Of a DNA stretch of 64,000 bases, positions 36,229 to 45,503 are shown in pieces. Each line of letters begins with the position of its first letter. Position 1 is the first letter of the stretch. This DNA is from Agarivorans sp050870875 (GTDB taxonomy: Bacteria > Pseudomonadota > Gammaproteobacteria > Enterobacterales > Celerinatantimonadaceae). The notes below the pieces were generated by a model. That model was given only the letters and a program-made list of their open reading frames with translations, did not search any database and had not been told where the DNA came from. Made by a program: the position numbers and the translations under genes. The DNA is taken from assembly GCF_050870875.2 (NCBI RefSeq), contig NZ_CP194041.2, positions 1,736,001 to 1,800,000 on the forward strand, given 5' to 3'.

Positions 36229-37101
36229 ATGTTAAAAAAAGCCTTGCGCACCGCTTGTTTGGTCGTGACTTTGGGTTACCTAAGCGCTTGTGCTAGCACT
36301 TCAAGCCAGACGCCGAATACAGTTGTTCTTGCAACGCCATTACAGGTGAATTATCAATCAGAAGTTGCGCTGGCTCGTTTGGGACAAATGCTTAGTTCTG
36401 GTGAATATGATCAACAACAGATGGCGCAGTTATATTACGAACGAGGCATTGTATTTGATCGTGTTGGGCTACGAGCCTTAGCCCGCTTCGACTTTAATCG
36501 AGCCATTCAGTTAAAGCCCGACTTTGTCGAAGCGTATAACTTTCTGGGGGTTTACTTTACCTTAGCCGAAGAATTTGACAGTGCTTTTGAAAGCTTTGAT
36601 TCGGCCTTGGAGCTTGAGCCAGATTATGCATTCGCTTACTTTTATCGCGGTTTAGCACTGAATTACGCAAATAAGCCAAAGTTGGCAGTGGTTGATGTTA
36701 AACGCTATGCTGCTCAGGCTCCCAATGATCCTTACCGCGTATTATGGCGTTATCTGATTCAATTAGAAGCGGGTGAAACAGACGCATTAACAACGCTACA
36801 AGCGGCTTTAGCTGAATACTCTAGCGAACATGACTGGGGTTGGCAGATTGTTCGCCTCTACGCTGGCCAAATCGATCAACAGCAGTTTTTGGCCAGTACG
36901 ATGGCTGGCGAAACGGATAATCGCGCTTTGGCGGAGCGGCTTTGTGAAGCATACTTCTATATGGCGAAGCTCGCACAACGGGCGGGGAATCACACCTTGG
37001 CCAGCAGTTATTTCAAACTCTCTTTAGCGAATAACGTTTATGATTTTGTCGAACATCGTTTAGCTTTATTTGAGTTGCACCGCTATGAGAGCCAACCCTA
37101 A
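36229..37101 (+). CDS. nlpI: lipoprotein NlpI, TPR adaptor
   Basis: Outer-membrane TPR lipoprotein that scaffolds peptidoglycan hydrolases and the protease Prc. 290 residues; signal peptide with lipobox LSAC (CASTSSQTP mature start). Tetratricopeptide repeats run from about residue 60 (YYERGIVFDRVGLRALARFD, AYNFLGVYFTLAEEFDSAFE, AFAYFYRGLALNYANKPKLA). Own promoter likely in the 124-base gap after kdsA. E. coli NlpI is 294 residues. Confidence 0.94.
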   Translation: MLKKALRTACLVVTLGYLSACASTSSQTPNTVVLATPLQVNYQSEVALARLGQMLSSGEYDQQQMAQLYYERGIVFDRVGLRALARFDFNRAIQLKPDFVEAYNFLGVYFTLAEEFDSAFESFDSALELEPDYAFAYFYRGLALNYANKPKLAVVDVKRYAAQAPNDPYRVLWRYLIQLEAGETDALTTLQAALAEYSSEHDWGWQIVRLYAGQIDQQQFLASTMAGETDNRALAERLCEAYFYMAKLAQRAGNHTLASSYFKLSLANNVYDFVEHRLALFELHRYESQP

Positions 37102-37122
37102 CCGGCTCTCATTGAGCTTGTT

Positions 37123-37998
37123 TTAGTCTTGCTGGTGGCGGATCCCAGCAATTTGATGCCAGTAGCCATTGACACTATCCGGCGTAGGAAATCGTTCGGT
37201 AGTTTGGCTGCGGCGGCGAAAGGCTTCTAGGTGTTCGATACTATCTTCACCTAGTGGACTAATTCTCACAATATCGACCAAACCCTGCATACTTTGTTGG
37301 TCATTAATTAAGTCGTAACAATCTCCCGACATGGTTTGAATACCATTTAATACAAATAGTGGCTGGCCTTCTTGGCTATCGACGCGGCGTCCATTTGGGT
37401 AATTAATGCAGCAGGTTTCGCAGTTGTCTTTGCTTTTTCCCTCAGCCTGAGCGGTAAAACAACGGGCTGAATAAGCCAGTGGTAAATGCCCGTAAGCGAA
37501 GACCTCTATCTCAAAGCGTTCACGGATCCCCATTTCAATACATTCATTACTAAGTTTTTGTAGCCAATCTCGAGAAAGTTCAACGGGCATTACCCAGCGT
37601 TGCATTCCTTGGTCAAGCAATACTTTCAGCGCATAGCCATTGTAAATATTAACCGCAGGACCGCAGACGAAAGGCAAACTGGCTCTATGTGCTTCTTCGA
37701 TGGCACTAAAGTCATTTGCTTCGATTAAAAAATCGCCATTACTGACTAATTTTTGAAGTTGTTTAATCTCTGAAGGTGCTTCTAACAAAGCCATGGTCGA
37801 TATTACAACTTGTTTGCCAGCGAAGCTGAGTTGTTTCGCTAAGTCTAGCCAGTCTTGTACCTTCATATTGCGTCGTTTGCTACATACGGTTTCGCCGAGA
37901 TAGACAATGTCGGCGCTGCTGGCCTTGGCTAGATGATAGAACTCTTCAATTTGTTGGTTGGGCCAATAATATAGAATTGGTCCTAGTGCATATTTCAT
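37123..37998 (-). CDS. ubiV: oxygen-independent ubiquinone hydroxylation protein UbiV
   Basis: Peptidase-U32-like Fe-S protein that with UbiU performs the O2-independent hydroxylations of ubiquinone synthesis, using prephenate as oxygen donor. Start chosen at the ATG at 37998 (MKYALGPILYYWP), giving 291 residues against 292 in E. coli. The four cluster cysteines are conserved at positions 39 (ETVCSKRR), 180, 193 and 197 (CFTAQ and DNCETCC). Follows ubiU by 14 bases. Confidence 0.96.
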   Translation of the reverse strand: MKYALGPILYYWPNQQIEEFYHLAKASSADIVYLGETVCSKRRNMKVQDWLDLAKQLSFAGKQVVISTMALLEAPSEIKQLQKLVSNGDFLIEANDFSAIEEAHRASLPFVCGPAVNIYNGYALKVLLDQGMQRWVMPVELSRDWLQKLSNECIEMGIRERFEIEVFAYGHLPLAYSARCFTAQAEGKSKDNCETCCINYPNGRRVDSQEGQPLFVLNGIQTMSGDCYDLINDQQSMQGLVDIVRISPLGEDSIEHLEAFRRRSQTTERFPTPDSVNGYWHQIAGIRHQQD

Positions 37999-38012
37999 AT
38001 GGTACCTATCCT

Positions 38013-39011
38013 TTATTGCCAAGCTTTTTGGTAAGCACCCAACGTGGTTTGGCTGCCTTCAGATAAATTAGCTAATTGACTCATCCAGTGGCTTTTCGCG
38101 GAAAAACTCTCTGGGTTTGCTTTAAAGCTATCGATTGCTTCTCGCCACACTTGGGTCACTTGAGCGACATAGGCGGGACTACGTTGGCGCCCTTCTATTT
38201 TTACAGCGGCTATATTGGCGGCGAATAACTCCGGAATCAGTTCAATGGTATTGAGGCTGGTGGGTTCCTCTAAGGCATGATAACGCTGTCCGTCTACATC
38301 AAAACGCCCCTTACATAAGGTGGGGTAGCCGGCGGTTTCATTCGGAGCATAGCGGTCAATCAGAATGTTGTTTAGCCTAGACTCTAAGCCCTGTTCGGTT
38401 TCTTGCCAACGGACATAAGAAGCGGGTGAACAGGCTCCAACGGTATTGGGCGATTCTCCGGTTAAATAGGAGGACAAATAACAGCGACCTTCTGCCATGA
38501 CACAAAGGCTACCAAAAGCAAATACTTCCAGCTCCATATCTGGGCAAGCTCTCGAGAGTTGTTTGACCTGATGGATGGATAATACTCGTGGTAGCACAAC
38601 ACGTTTTACCGCAAAGTTACGTTGATAAAAAGCGATGGCCGAAGCATTGGTTGCCGAGGCCTGCACCGAGAGGTGAACTTCTAAGTCTGGGTGCTGTTGC
38701 TTCGCATATTCGAGCAAACAAATGTCGGCTAGAATGACGGCGTCAGCGCCGATATCAACGGCGCGGTCAATGGCTGAGAACCAAAGATGTTGCTGTTGTG
38801 GATGTGCAAAAGTATTAATCGCAATATGTAATTTACGCCGATGTTGCTTTAAGTAGTCGACCGCTTTATCAAGCTTCTTTCCTTCAAAGTTTAAACCAGC
38901 AAAATGGCGAGCATTAGTGGCGTCTTTAAAGCCAATATAGATAGCGTCGGCGCCGTGATCCACCGCCGCTTTAACTGCAGGTAAAGAGCCTGCAGGGCAA
39001 AGTAATTCCAT
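38013..39011 (-). CDS. ubiU: oxygen-independent ubiquinone hydroxylation protein UbiU
   Basis: Partner of UbiV, a U32-peptidase-like protein with a 4Fe-4S cluster. 332 residues, starting MELLCPAGSLPAVKAAVDHG. Cysteines at 170, 177, 194 and 233 (GSLCVMAEGRCYLSS, VGACSP, TLCKGRF) correspond to the known cluster ligands of E. coli UbiU. Divergent from ubiT across a 142-base gap, which must contain both promoters. Confidence 0.96.
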   Translation of the reverse strand: MELLCPAGSLPAVKAAVDHGADAIYIGFKDATNARHFAGLNFEGKKLDKAVDYLKQHRRKLHIAINTFAHPQQQHLWFSAIDRAVDIGADAVILADICLLEYAKQQHPDLEVHLSVQASATNASAIAFYQRNFAVKRVVLPRVLSIHQVKQLSRACPDMELEVFAFGSLCVMAEGRCYLSSYLTGESPNTVGACSPASYVRWQETEQGLESRLNNILIDRYAPNETAGYPTLCKGRFDVDGQRYHALEEPTSLNTIELIPELFAANIAAVKIEGRQRSPAYVAQVTQVWREAIDSFKANPESFSAKSHWMSQLANLSEGSQTTLGAYQKAWQ

Positions 39012-39096
39012 AGGTCCCTCTCAAGAGATTTTTTGTTATTTTACTGGTCTTAGTTATTCAGGATATTGACTCAGAGCAGGTTTGATGTTGGCAAAG

Positions 39097-39110
39097 TTGA
39101 GTAAACTGAA
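39097..39110. promoter_or_regulatory. weak FNR-like site between ubiU and ubiT
   Basis: TTGAGTAAACTGAA matches seven of ten conserved bases of the FNR/Anr consensus TTGATNNNNATCAA. FNR control of ubiTUV is known in E. coli. The match here is poor and could be chance. Confidence 0.25.
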
Positions 39111-39153
39111 TCACTTATCTGCTCGATCTATTGTTTATATATGAGGAAATGAA

Positions 39154-39642
39154 GTGCTGGATAGCTTGAAACAATCTTTAGTGAAAGACATGCCCAAAAT
39201 ATTGAGCATTCCTGTGAAGTTCTGTCCTTTTGCTGTGCAAGGCTTGGTTTTAGAGAAAGCGCTAGCCCTTGCTTTTGCGGAAGCAATTGAAGAAGGCGAT
39301 CTTGATTTTTTGCTACAACGTTGGTTGAAGCTTGAAGTGACCGATCTAAATGCTAGCTGGTTTGTCACTTTTCAACAGGGAAAATTGCGGGTTCAAGCGA
39401 ATGCACCTCAAATTGATGTCAGTTTTTCTGGTCAGCTTAATGAATTTGTATTGCTCATGGGACGCCAAGAAGATCCAGATACATTATTTTTTCAACGCCG
39501 CTTAAAAATAGAAGGTGATACCGAGCTCGGTTTAGAACTTAAAAATTTACTGGACAACTTAGACTTTGACAGCCTGCCCGCATGGCTTAGCGAAGGCTTG
39601 AAAAAAAGTGCCGGTATGGTGCTGCAATATCATAGCGCGTAA
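39154..39642 (+). CDS. ubiT: SCP2-domain ubiquinone accessory factor UbiT
   Basis: Lipid-binding SCP2 protein needed for anaerobic ubiquinone synthesis, the counterpart of UbiJ. 162 residues from a GTG at 39154, with GAGGA seven bases before it. The SCP2 domain covers residues about 35-135 (WFVTFQQGKLRVQANAPQID, FFQRRLKIEGDTELGLELKN). Divergent partner of ubiUV, completing the three-gene O2-independent set. Confidence 0.92.
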   Translation: MLDSLKQSLVKDMPKILSIPVKFCPFAVQGLVLEKALALAFAEAIEEGDLDFLLQRWLKLEVTDLNASWFVTFQQGKLRVQANAPQIDVSFSGQLNEFVLLMGRQEDPDTLFFQRRLKIEGDTELGLELKNLLDNLDFDSLPAWLSEGLKKSAGMVLQYHSA

Positions 39643-39841
39643 CAGGGTTTGCGATTTAACCAGCCATTTGGTGCTTTTTAAATGGTCACTATAAAGTAGC
39701 TAGCAGAATCCTTGTGCTTATTTCTCCTTAGGAAACACGGCAATTCGGGTCTGTTTGCTCTTGGTATGCTTCTGCTGGCGGTGATTCAAATTCATTTATC
39801 TCAATAAAACTGAACATAAAAAATCATTCGCTGCCAGGTTT

Positions 39842-40549
39842 CTATCGCTTAAATCTCTCAAATTGTTGTTGGATTTGTTGATAAAGTTCTGTGGTCCATG
39901 GGGGTAAGTGATCAGGTACTGGAAACAGCGGCAATAGCCTTGGATCGTGCGGGGCGATAACCACTGAACTATTGCCGGGGCCAATACGTTCCACCAAGAT
40001 AAATAAATCTTCGATATTTTGATCGCCGATGGCTAAACAGCCGATTGATGACGCTTTGCCATGAATAAAAATGTTTGAACCGGGTTGCTTGCGTTGTTCC
40101 AACTTTGCTTTGGCAAGATCGAAACTATTAGGGTAGTTTAGTTTCATCGAAAGATGAAATTGACTATTCGGGTTTAGAGCCTCAATTTGATAGATCCCCT
40201 CGGGGACTTGCAAGTCCCCTTCTCGAAGCTTTGGCCCTGCCGTGCCACTCGCATGTCGGATCCAATAAGTATGAATAAAGTGATAACCCTCCCCACTGTC
40301 GGCCCATAGCTCTAAGCGTCGTGAACGTTTGCTCGCCAATAAGGTGATTTTTTGCGGCGGGTAATCGACTTTAGCGGCGATAAATAGCGGTAATAAACGC
40401 TTTAGACTATCGTTATGGTAGGCCTTTATAGCCTGACTAATGGAGCGTTTTCCTGCTAAGTGCTGAGTCGAGTTTGGCCATGTAGCAGCCATTATAGAAA
40501 AACAATAGCCACCAAGGAGGGCATAAAAGCATAGTCGAATGAAACTCAA
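39842..40549 (-). CDS. L,D-transpeptidase (YkuD domain), YafK type
   Basis: Periplasmic enzyme of the YkuD family, which forms or cleaves 3-3 or lipoprotein cross-links in peptidoglycan. 235 residues with an N-terminal signal segment (FYALLGGYCFSIMAA). The active site is visible as NIFIHGKASSIGCLAIGD: His, then the SxGC with the nucleophilic Cys. The lead-in ASGTAGPKLREGDLQVPEGIYQI is typical of the YafK/DpaA subgroup, some of which cleave rather than make cross-links. Stands alone, divergent from a solute-binding gene. Confidence 0.88.
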   Translation of the reverse strand: MSFIRLCFYALLGGYCFSIMAATWPNSTQHLAGKRSISQAIKAYHNDSLKRLLPLFIAAKVDYPPQKITLLASKRSRRLELWADSGEGYHFIHTYWIRHASGTAGPKLREGDLQVPEGIYQIEALNPNSQFHLSMKLNYPNSFDLAKAKLEQRKQPGSNIFIHGKASSIGCLAIGDQNIEDLFILVERIGPGNSSVVIAPHDPRLLPLFPVPDHLPPWTTELYQQIQQQFERFKR

Positions 40550-40682
40550 AGGTGAATGCTCGGTAGATTGCTGAGGCTGCAGTGTACTTGTTGTTTTGTC
40601 TTCTGACTAGCGTTGCCATGTTGGCTGCGGGTTGAATTTGCTGACTAGGCAAGTCGTGAAAATGAGAAATTTGGGGATTGGG

Positions 40683-41402
40683 ATGAAATACAGGATTAAG
40701 TTACTCATTGCTTGTTCTCTATTCACGAGTATTCAGCTACAAGCTCATACATTGGAAGAGCTGAGTTACATGAGTGAAGACTTTTTCCCTTACAACTATG
40801 TTGAACAGCAACAGCCGCAAGGTTTTGCTGTGGAACTGTTAAGTTTGGTATTTCAGCAATTGGGTAGCCCGCTCCCAGAGATCCAGTTTTTACCTTGGAA
40901 ACGGGCATACGCAAAACTGCAGCAGCTGCCTTATACGGTGTTATTTTCAACTATTAAAACTGCCCAGCGAGAGTCAAAATTTAAATGGGCTTGTCCAATT
41001 AACATCGGTCAGGCCAATTTATATGCACTGAATGACAGCAAAATTGAGATCACGGCGTTGGCGGATTTAGCGAATTATAAAGTTGCATTACTCAGCGGTC
41101 AGTCGATCCATGCTTATTTAAATGATGCTGGCCTACAGCATAATATCGTGGCGATTAAGACGATTGAGCAAGCATTTAAATTATTAGCGCTACGCCGAGT
41201 TGATTTGTTGGCCCTGGTCTCGGAGCACATCGACCCACATGAACTAAGCTTCAAACAAGTCTATAATTTGTTCGATAATGAATACTGTTATGCTTTTCAT
41301 CCATCGGTGAGTGAGCCCGAATTACGACGCTTTCAACGGGCCTTGCAGTTAGTCGTCAGCTCTGCGAGTTATCAAAAGCTCTACCAAAAGTATTTTAAGT
41401 AG
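40683..41402 (+). CDS. periplasmic solute-binding protein, family 3 type
   Basis: 239 residues from the ATG at 40683 (MKYRIKLLIACSLFTSIQLQA signal peptide is split at cleavage near LQA); in-frame ATGs upstream lack better support. Domain resembles the family 3 (amino-acid type) binding fold: EDFFPYNYVEQQQPQGFAVEL, FLPWKRAYAKLQQLPY and GQSIHAYLND. The PWKRA block is typical of stand-alone proteins in Vibrio and Shewanella that have no permease. Ligand unknown; no transporter genes adjoin it. Confidence 0.78.
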   Translation: MKYRIKLLIACSLFTSIQLQAHTLEELSYMSEDFFPYNYVEQQQPQGFAVELLSLVFQQLGSPLPEIQFLPWKRAYAKLQQLPYTVLFSTIKTAQRESKFKWACPINIGQANLYALNDSKIEITALADLANYKVALLSGQSIHAYLNDAGLQHNIVAIKTIEQAFKLLALRRVDLLALVSEHIDPHELSFKQVYNLFDNEYCYAFHPSVSEPELRRFQRALQLVVSSASYQKLYQKYFK

Positions 41403-41688
41403 TTGCCTTGTGGTTGGTTTCGACTTTAGTCGTAGGCTTGTGTTAATAACTTGTTAATTTGTAACTTGTTCATTAGCATGATTATTCGCTCGCTTGAAGA
41501 TGGCGGGTGCCATAGAAATTCATCGAGAGCTGCTGATAGTTGGCGTGATTAAGGCGTCGAGAGCTTTGAGTCGTTGATGACGCACGCTTAAATCAGCAAG
41601 TTGTAGGCTAGGGCTGAGTTTTCATCGTTTAGATATTCAGGATCAAGGGTTCGCGTGGTCGTAGAACCTTTACTAAGGAGAGTAAATC

Positions 41689-42693
41689 ATGGCTTATTGG
41701 CTAAAAAGTTTATTACTACTGACAACAATGCTCGGTGTAACAGCGCAAGCGGACACCGCTAAAAACTACTTGTTGGCAACTGCGAGTACCGGAGGAACCT
41801 ATTATCCGGTGGGGGTCGCATTGGCAACCCTCACTAAGGTGAAGATTCAACCGACCCATAAAGTGAGTGTTTCTGCGATTAATTCTGCTGGTTCAGCGGA
41901 GAACATTAAGTTATTGCGTGATAAAGAAGCTCAGTTTGCCATCTTACAGGGGCTCTATGGTTCCTATGCGGTTAATGGGAGTGGTCCTCTTGAACAACAA
42001 GGAAAGCAAACTCATCTGCGCTCTATTACTATGTTATGGCAGAATGTTGAGCAATTTGTTATTCAAAAGCAATACGCGAAAACAGGGGATATTAGCGACC
42101 TACTAGCATTAACTGGAAAGACACTCGCCTTGGGTAAGAAAAACTCCGGAACTATTGGCTCGAACCGTTTTCTACTGGGGCATCTTGGGGTTGATATTGA
42201 TAGCCAAATGAAACTTTTTTCTGCAGGTTATGGCCCCTCTGCGGAAGCGCTACAAAATGGCCAAGTAGTCGGCATTAACACGCCGGCAGGGGCTCCTACC
42301 GGGGCTATCACTAAGTTATTTGCCGCAGCGGCGAAAGATCTTGTACCGCTGGATATTAGCGATGAGCAAATGCAGCAGGCAAATGGGGGCCTAGGTTTAT
42401 GGACTCGGTATGTGATACCCGCTGGCACCTACCCGAATCAGGCAAAGGACTGGAATACCATTGCGCAACCGAATTTTTTAGCGGTACATGCTGACGTGGA
42501 TGAAGAATTTGTTTATTTGTTGACCAAAACGATTTACGAAAACTTGGCTTTTTTACAGGCGATCCATAAAGCAACCCTCGCCATGTCGTTAGAAAAAGCG
42601 CTGGCAGGTTTGCCTGCTCCACTTCATCCCGGTGCGGCACGTTACTATCGCGAACAGGGGATTCAAATTCCCGATAACTTGGTGGCGAAATAA
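41689..42693 (+). CDS. TAXI-family TRAP transporter solute-binding protein
   Basis: Periplasmic receptor of a tripartite ATP-independent transporter. 334 residues with a signal peptide ending near TAQA. TAXI family features: YLLATASTGGTYYPVGVALA, SAINSAGSAENIKLL, FAILQGLYGSYAVNG, and the C-terminal PLHPGAARYYREQGI. Ribosome site AAGGAGAG precedes the ATG. Substrate is not deducible; characterised TAXI proteins bind glutamate or other organic acids. Confidence 0.93.
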   Translation: MAYWLKSLLLLTTMLGVTAQADTAKNYLLATASTGGTYYPVGVALATLTKVKIQPTHKVSVSAINSAGSAENIKLLRDKEAQFAILQGLYGSYAVNGSGPLEQQGKQTHLRSITMLWQNVEQFVIQKQYAKTGDISDLLALTGKTLALGKKNSGTIGSNRFLLGHLGVDIDSQMKLFSAGYGPSAEALQNGQVVGINTPAGAPTGAITKLFAAAAKDLVPLDISDEQMQQANGGLGLWTRYVIPAGTYPNQAKDWNTIAQPNFLAVHADVDEEFVYLLTKTIYENLAFLQAIHKATLAMSLEKALAGLPAPLHPGAARYYREQGIQIPDNLVAK

Positions 42694-42704
42694 GCGCTTG
42701 TTTT

Positions 42705-42738
42705 GGCTTAACAAGTCAGTGAATTTGCTTGTTAAGCC
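42705..42738 (+). promoter_or_regulatory. intercistronic hairpin between TRAP receptor and permease genes
   Basis: GGCTTAACAAG and CTTGTTAAGCC form a perfect 11-pair stem with a 12-base loop, 11 bases after the receptor stop. No U tract follows. Likely stabilises the receptor mRNA or partly terminates, giving more receptor than permease; inferred from similar placement in other binding-protein transport operons. Confidence 0.6.
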
Positions 42739-42925
42739 TCTTCATATCATAAGACCAAGCCGAATCACCGATAGAAAGGGCTTCAAATATTCAGTGCGAA
42801 GGCCTCTCGTGAGCATTGATCCCGTGGTCATCTCTTGTTAATGGAAGCAATTCTCATCATACGTGCACTTCGCATGCACTTTTATTTATGCACCGCGCAT
42901 TATTGTTACTCAAGGAGCTTCTGCT

Positions 42926-45010
42926 ATGCAATGGAATGCAGTCCCCGATAGTATCCGTCAAGAAGTCAACGAAACCCGTTCCTTGTCATTGGTGTATGTG
43001 CTGGGGATCGTGATTAGTCTAGTGCATGTCTATTTCAATATTTTCGCAGATATTGCAGTTTTGCAACAAAATATTATCCACTTTGCAGGTTTTGTCTTGT
43101 TATGTGGCTTGCTGAAGCCGCTGACAAAGCATCACTTGGCCAGTTGGTTGGATCGTATATGGGTATTTTCTATCACGCTGTCAGCGATTTATTTGCTGTT
43201 TGCCGAAGACTTGATTTACCAACGGGGTGTTCGTTTAGTCACTCTCGATTGGATCTGCGGCATAGTGGTGATCCTCGGCGCGATTGATATGACGCGTCGG
43301 GCGACAGGTTGGGTGATCCCATTGCTCATTGTGAGCTCTATTTCCTATTTGGCCTGGTGGGGCAATTATGTGCCGGGCGTTTTTCAATTCAAAGGTTTAA
43401 GTCTAGAGACGCTGTTGTTTCGAAGTATTTATGGTGACGATGCCATCTTTGGCAACATTGCCCGAATTTCGGCGAGCTTTGTGTTTATGTTTATCCTGTT
43501 TGGTGCCTTTTTATTACGCTCGGGCGCAGGGGATTTTGTGATCCACTTGTCAAAAAGCATCGCCAGTAAACTGGTTGGCGGACCTGGGATTGTGGCGATT
43601 ATCGCCTCAGGTTTAACCGGGACTATTTCTGGTAGCGCGGTGGCCAATACGGCCTCAACTGGGGTGGTGACGATTCCTCTGATGAAAAATGCTGGATTTA
43701 GTGCACGTTTTGCTGCCGCCGTTGAGGCTTCGGCGTCAACTGGAGGGCAAATTGTTCCCCCGATTATGGGGGCTGGTGCCTTTGTGATGGCTAGTTATAC
43801 TCAGATCCCCTACAGCACCATCGTCATCGTGAGTATTTTTCCTGCGATATTGTATTTTGCCTCACTGGTATTTTACGTGCGAACGGAATCTTACAAAATG
43901 GGTTTAACGCGTACCATGGAAAAAGGCGCGCCCTTACTGCCGATGGTGTTGCGAGAAGGTTTATCCTTTATTGTGCCCGTGAGTTTATTGATTGGTTTAC
44001 TGGTGATGGGATATACCCCGACTTATGCGGCGGTGATTGCGATTATCACGGTGATTATCAGTTCCTGGTTTACCCCGAATAAGATGGGTTTTCGAGCGAT
44101 CGCCGATGCATTTGCTCTAGGGGCGCGAAATATGGTGGTGACAGCGGTATTGCTCTGTTCTGTAGGCCTGATTGTGAATGTGATCGCCACCGCCGGGATT
44201 GGTAATACCTTCTCGTTAATGATTACCGAGTGGTCGGGCGGAAGCTTATTATTGGCCTTATTGTTGGTGGCTATCGCTTCTTTGGTTTTGGGGATGGGTT
44301 TACCGGTCACTGCCTCATATATTGTACTGGCGACCTTGTCGGCACCCGCCTTGTTACAATTAATGGCGAACGCCGAGTTGGTGAGAGTGTTGAGCACCAC
44401 AGAGATCAGTAGCGAGCTGCATGCGGTATTAATGCTGCTGGGGGTGGGTGCGGAGCAAGGCAGTTTGAGCTTAGTGGAGGCGCAAACTTTAGTCAGTCAA
44501 ATCCCTGATGAGATGATGGCCTTGCTGCAACCAATGTTGCTTGATGATGGCAAAATAGCGATGTTGTTGCTGTCTGCTCATTTAATCATTTTCTGGTTGT
44601 CGCAAGACAGTAACGTAACCCCGCCAGTTTGTTTATGTACCTTCACTGCCGCCGCTATCGCCAAGTCTCCACCAATGGCGACCGGTTTTACTTCCTGGAA
44701 AATCGCCAAGGGTCTATACATCATTCCCTTGTTATTTGCCTATACGCCTTTAGTGCAGGGGGCGGGGTGGGAGCCGATACTCGTGTTTGCTTTTGCTTTG
44801 CCCGGCTTATACGCCTTTACTTTAGTGATGCAGGGCTGGCATAAACGACAGCTACAGATTTGGGAGCGAGTGCTGATGGCCGCGTTGGCCACGGCTTTAT
44901 TGTATCCTTTGGGTTTTGTTTGGCAGTTGTTTAGTTTGTTCTGCCTAATTATATTCGTGCTTTACCTTGGCAAAAGCGCCAAACTGAAACTGTCTTCGGT
45001 GGAGTCGTGA
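42926..45010 (+). CDS. TRAP transporter fused small/large permease
   Basis: Fused 4TM-12TM permease typical of TAXI systems. Start at the ATG at 42926 (MQWNAVPDSIRQEV) with AAGGAG upstream, giving 694 residues; a longer open frame exists without support. The N-terminal ~150 residues hold the small-subunit-like helices, the rest the DctM part, with conserved SGLTGTISGSAVANTASTG, EASASTGGQIVPPIMGAGAF and VLGMGLPVTASYIV. A second glycine-rich DSNVTPPVCLCTFTAAAIA element follows. Sodium-driven uptake is known for the family; substrate unknown. Confidence 0.94.
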   Translation: MQWNAVPDSIRQEVNETRSLSLVYVLGIVISLVHVYFNIFADIAVLQQNIIHFAGFVLLCGLLKPLTKHHLASWLDRIWVFSITLSAIYLLFAEDLIYQRGVRLVTLDWICGIVVILGAIDMTRRATGWVIPLLIVSSISYLAWWGNYVPGVFQFKGLSLETLLFRSIYGDDAIFGNIARISASFVFMFILFGAFLLRSGAGDFVIHLSKSIASKLVGGPGIVAIIASGLTGTISGSAVANTASTGVVTIPLMKNAGFSARFAAAVEASASTGGQIVPPIMGAGAFVMASYTQIPYSTIVIVSIFPAILYFASLVFYVRTESYKMGLTRTMEKGAPLLPMVLREGLSFIVPVSLLIGLLVMGYTPTYAAVIAIITVIISSWFTPNKMGFRAIADAFALGARNMVVTAVLLCSVGLIVNVIATAGIGNTFSLMITEWSGGSLLLALLLVAIASLVLGMGLPVTASYIVLATLSAPALLQLMANAELVRVLSTTEISSELHAVLMLLGVGAEQGSLSLVEAQTLVSQIPDEMMALLQPMLLDDGKIAMLLLSAHLIIFWLSQDSNVTPPVCLCTFTAAAIAKSPPMATGFTSWKIAKGLYIIPLLFAYTPLVQGAGWEPILVFAFALPGLYAFTLVMQGWHKRQLQIWERVLMAALATALLYPLGFVWQLFSLFCLIIFVLYLGKSAKLKLSSVES

Positions 45011-45172
45011 AAAACCGCCAGTAAGCTCAGTGATAGTGCTTAAGTGCCTGGCGGATATTTCAAACAACTTAGTTCAAACATCTTAGGGAATGCCGGGTAG
45101 AACAAGAATTCGTCAATCCATAAAAAGTTTGACTCAATTGGCTGAATTGCGAGCGGTTGAACTGAAATAGCC

Positions 45173-45201
45173 TTTACATTTTAAAATCATAAACGTAATA
45201 T
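45173..45201 (+). promoter_or_regulatory. sigma-70 promoter of the tRNA-Ser genes
   Basis: TTTACA (45173-45178) and TAATAT (45196-45201) separated by 17 bases, 12 bases before the first tRNA-Ser. Confidence 0.75.
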
Positions 45202-45213
45202 TCACACCGCTGC

Positions 45214-45304
45214 GGAGGGGTGGCAGAGTGGTCGAATGCACCGGTCTTGAAAACCGGCAAGGGTTAATAGCCCTTCGAGAGTTCAAATCTCTCCTCCTCC
45301 GCCA
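45214..45304 (+). tRNA. tRNA-Ser (TGA), first copy
   Basis: 91-base class II tRNA. Acceptor GGAGGGG pairs with CTCCTCC (one G-U), anticodon loop CTTGAAA gives TGA, long variable arm CAAGGGTTAATAGCCCTTCG, encoded CCA. Reads UCA-type serine codons. Confidence 0.97.
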
Positions 45305-45363
45305 TATTAACTTGGCATGTCATCAATCAGAACATGACACTTTAATTGCAGCAACACCCCTGC

Positions 45364-45454
45364 GGAGGGGTGGCAGAGTGGTCGAATGCACCGGTCTTGA
45401 AAACCGGCAAGGGTTAATAGCCCTTCGAGAGTTCAAATCTCTCCTCCTCCGCCA
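45364..45454 (+). tRNA. tRNA-Ser (TGA), second copy
   Basis: Identical to the gene at 45214, at a period of exactly 150 bases. The spacer has an inverted repeat (GTCAT/ATGAC) that may help processing. Confidence 0.97.
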
Positions 45455-45461
45455 TTTTTAA

Positions 45462-45487
45462 AAGCCATGCTAAAGCATGGCTTTTTT
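45462..45487 (+). terminator. terminator of the tRNA-Ser transcript
   Basis: AAGCCATGC-TAAA-GCATGGCTT stem with a T run, directly after the second tRNA-Ser. A-rich on the other side, so it also serves the minus-strand hutW remnant. Confidence 0.88.
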
Positions 45488-45503
45488 CGTTTCTGCTCGG
45501 CAC

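Noticed and set aside
45228..45461. 77-codon open frame across the two tRNA-Ser genes
   Set aside because: Its protein is an internal repeat created by reading the two identical tRNAs.
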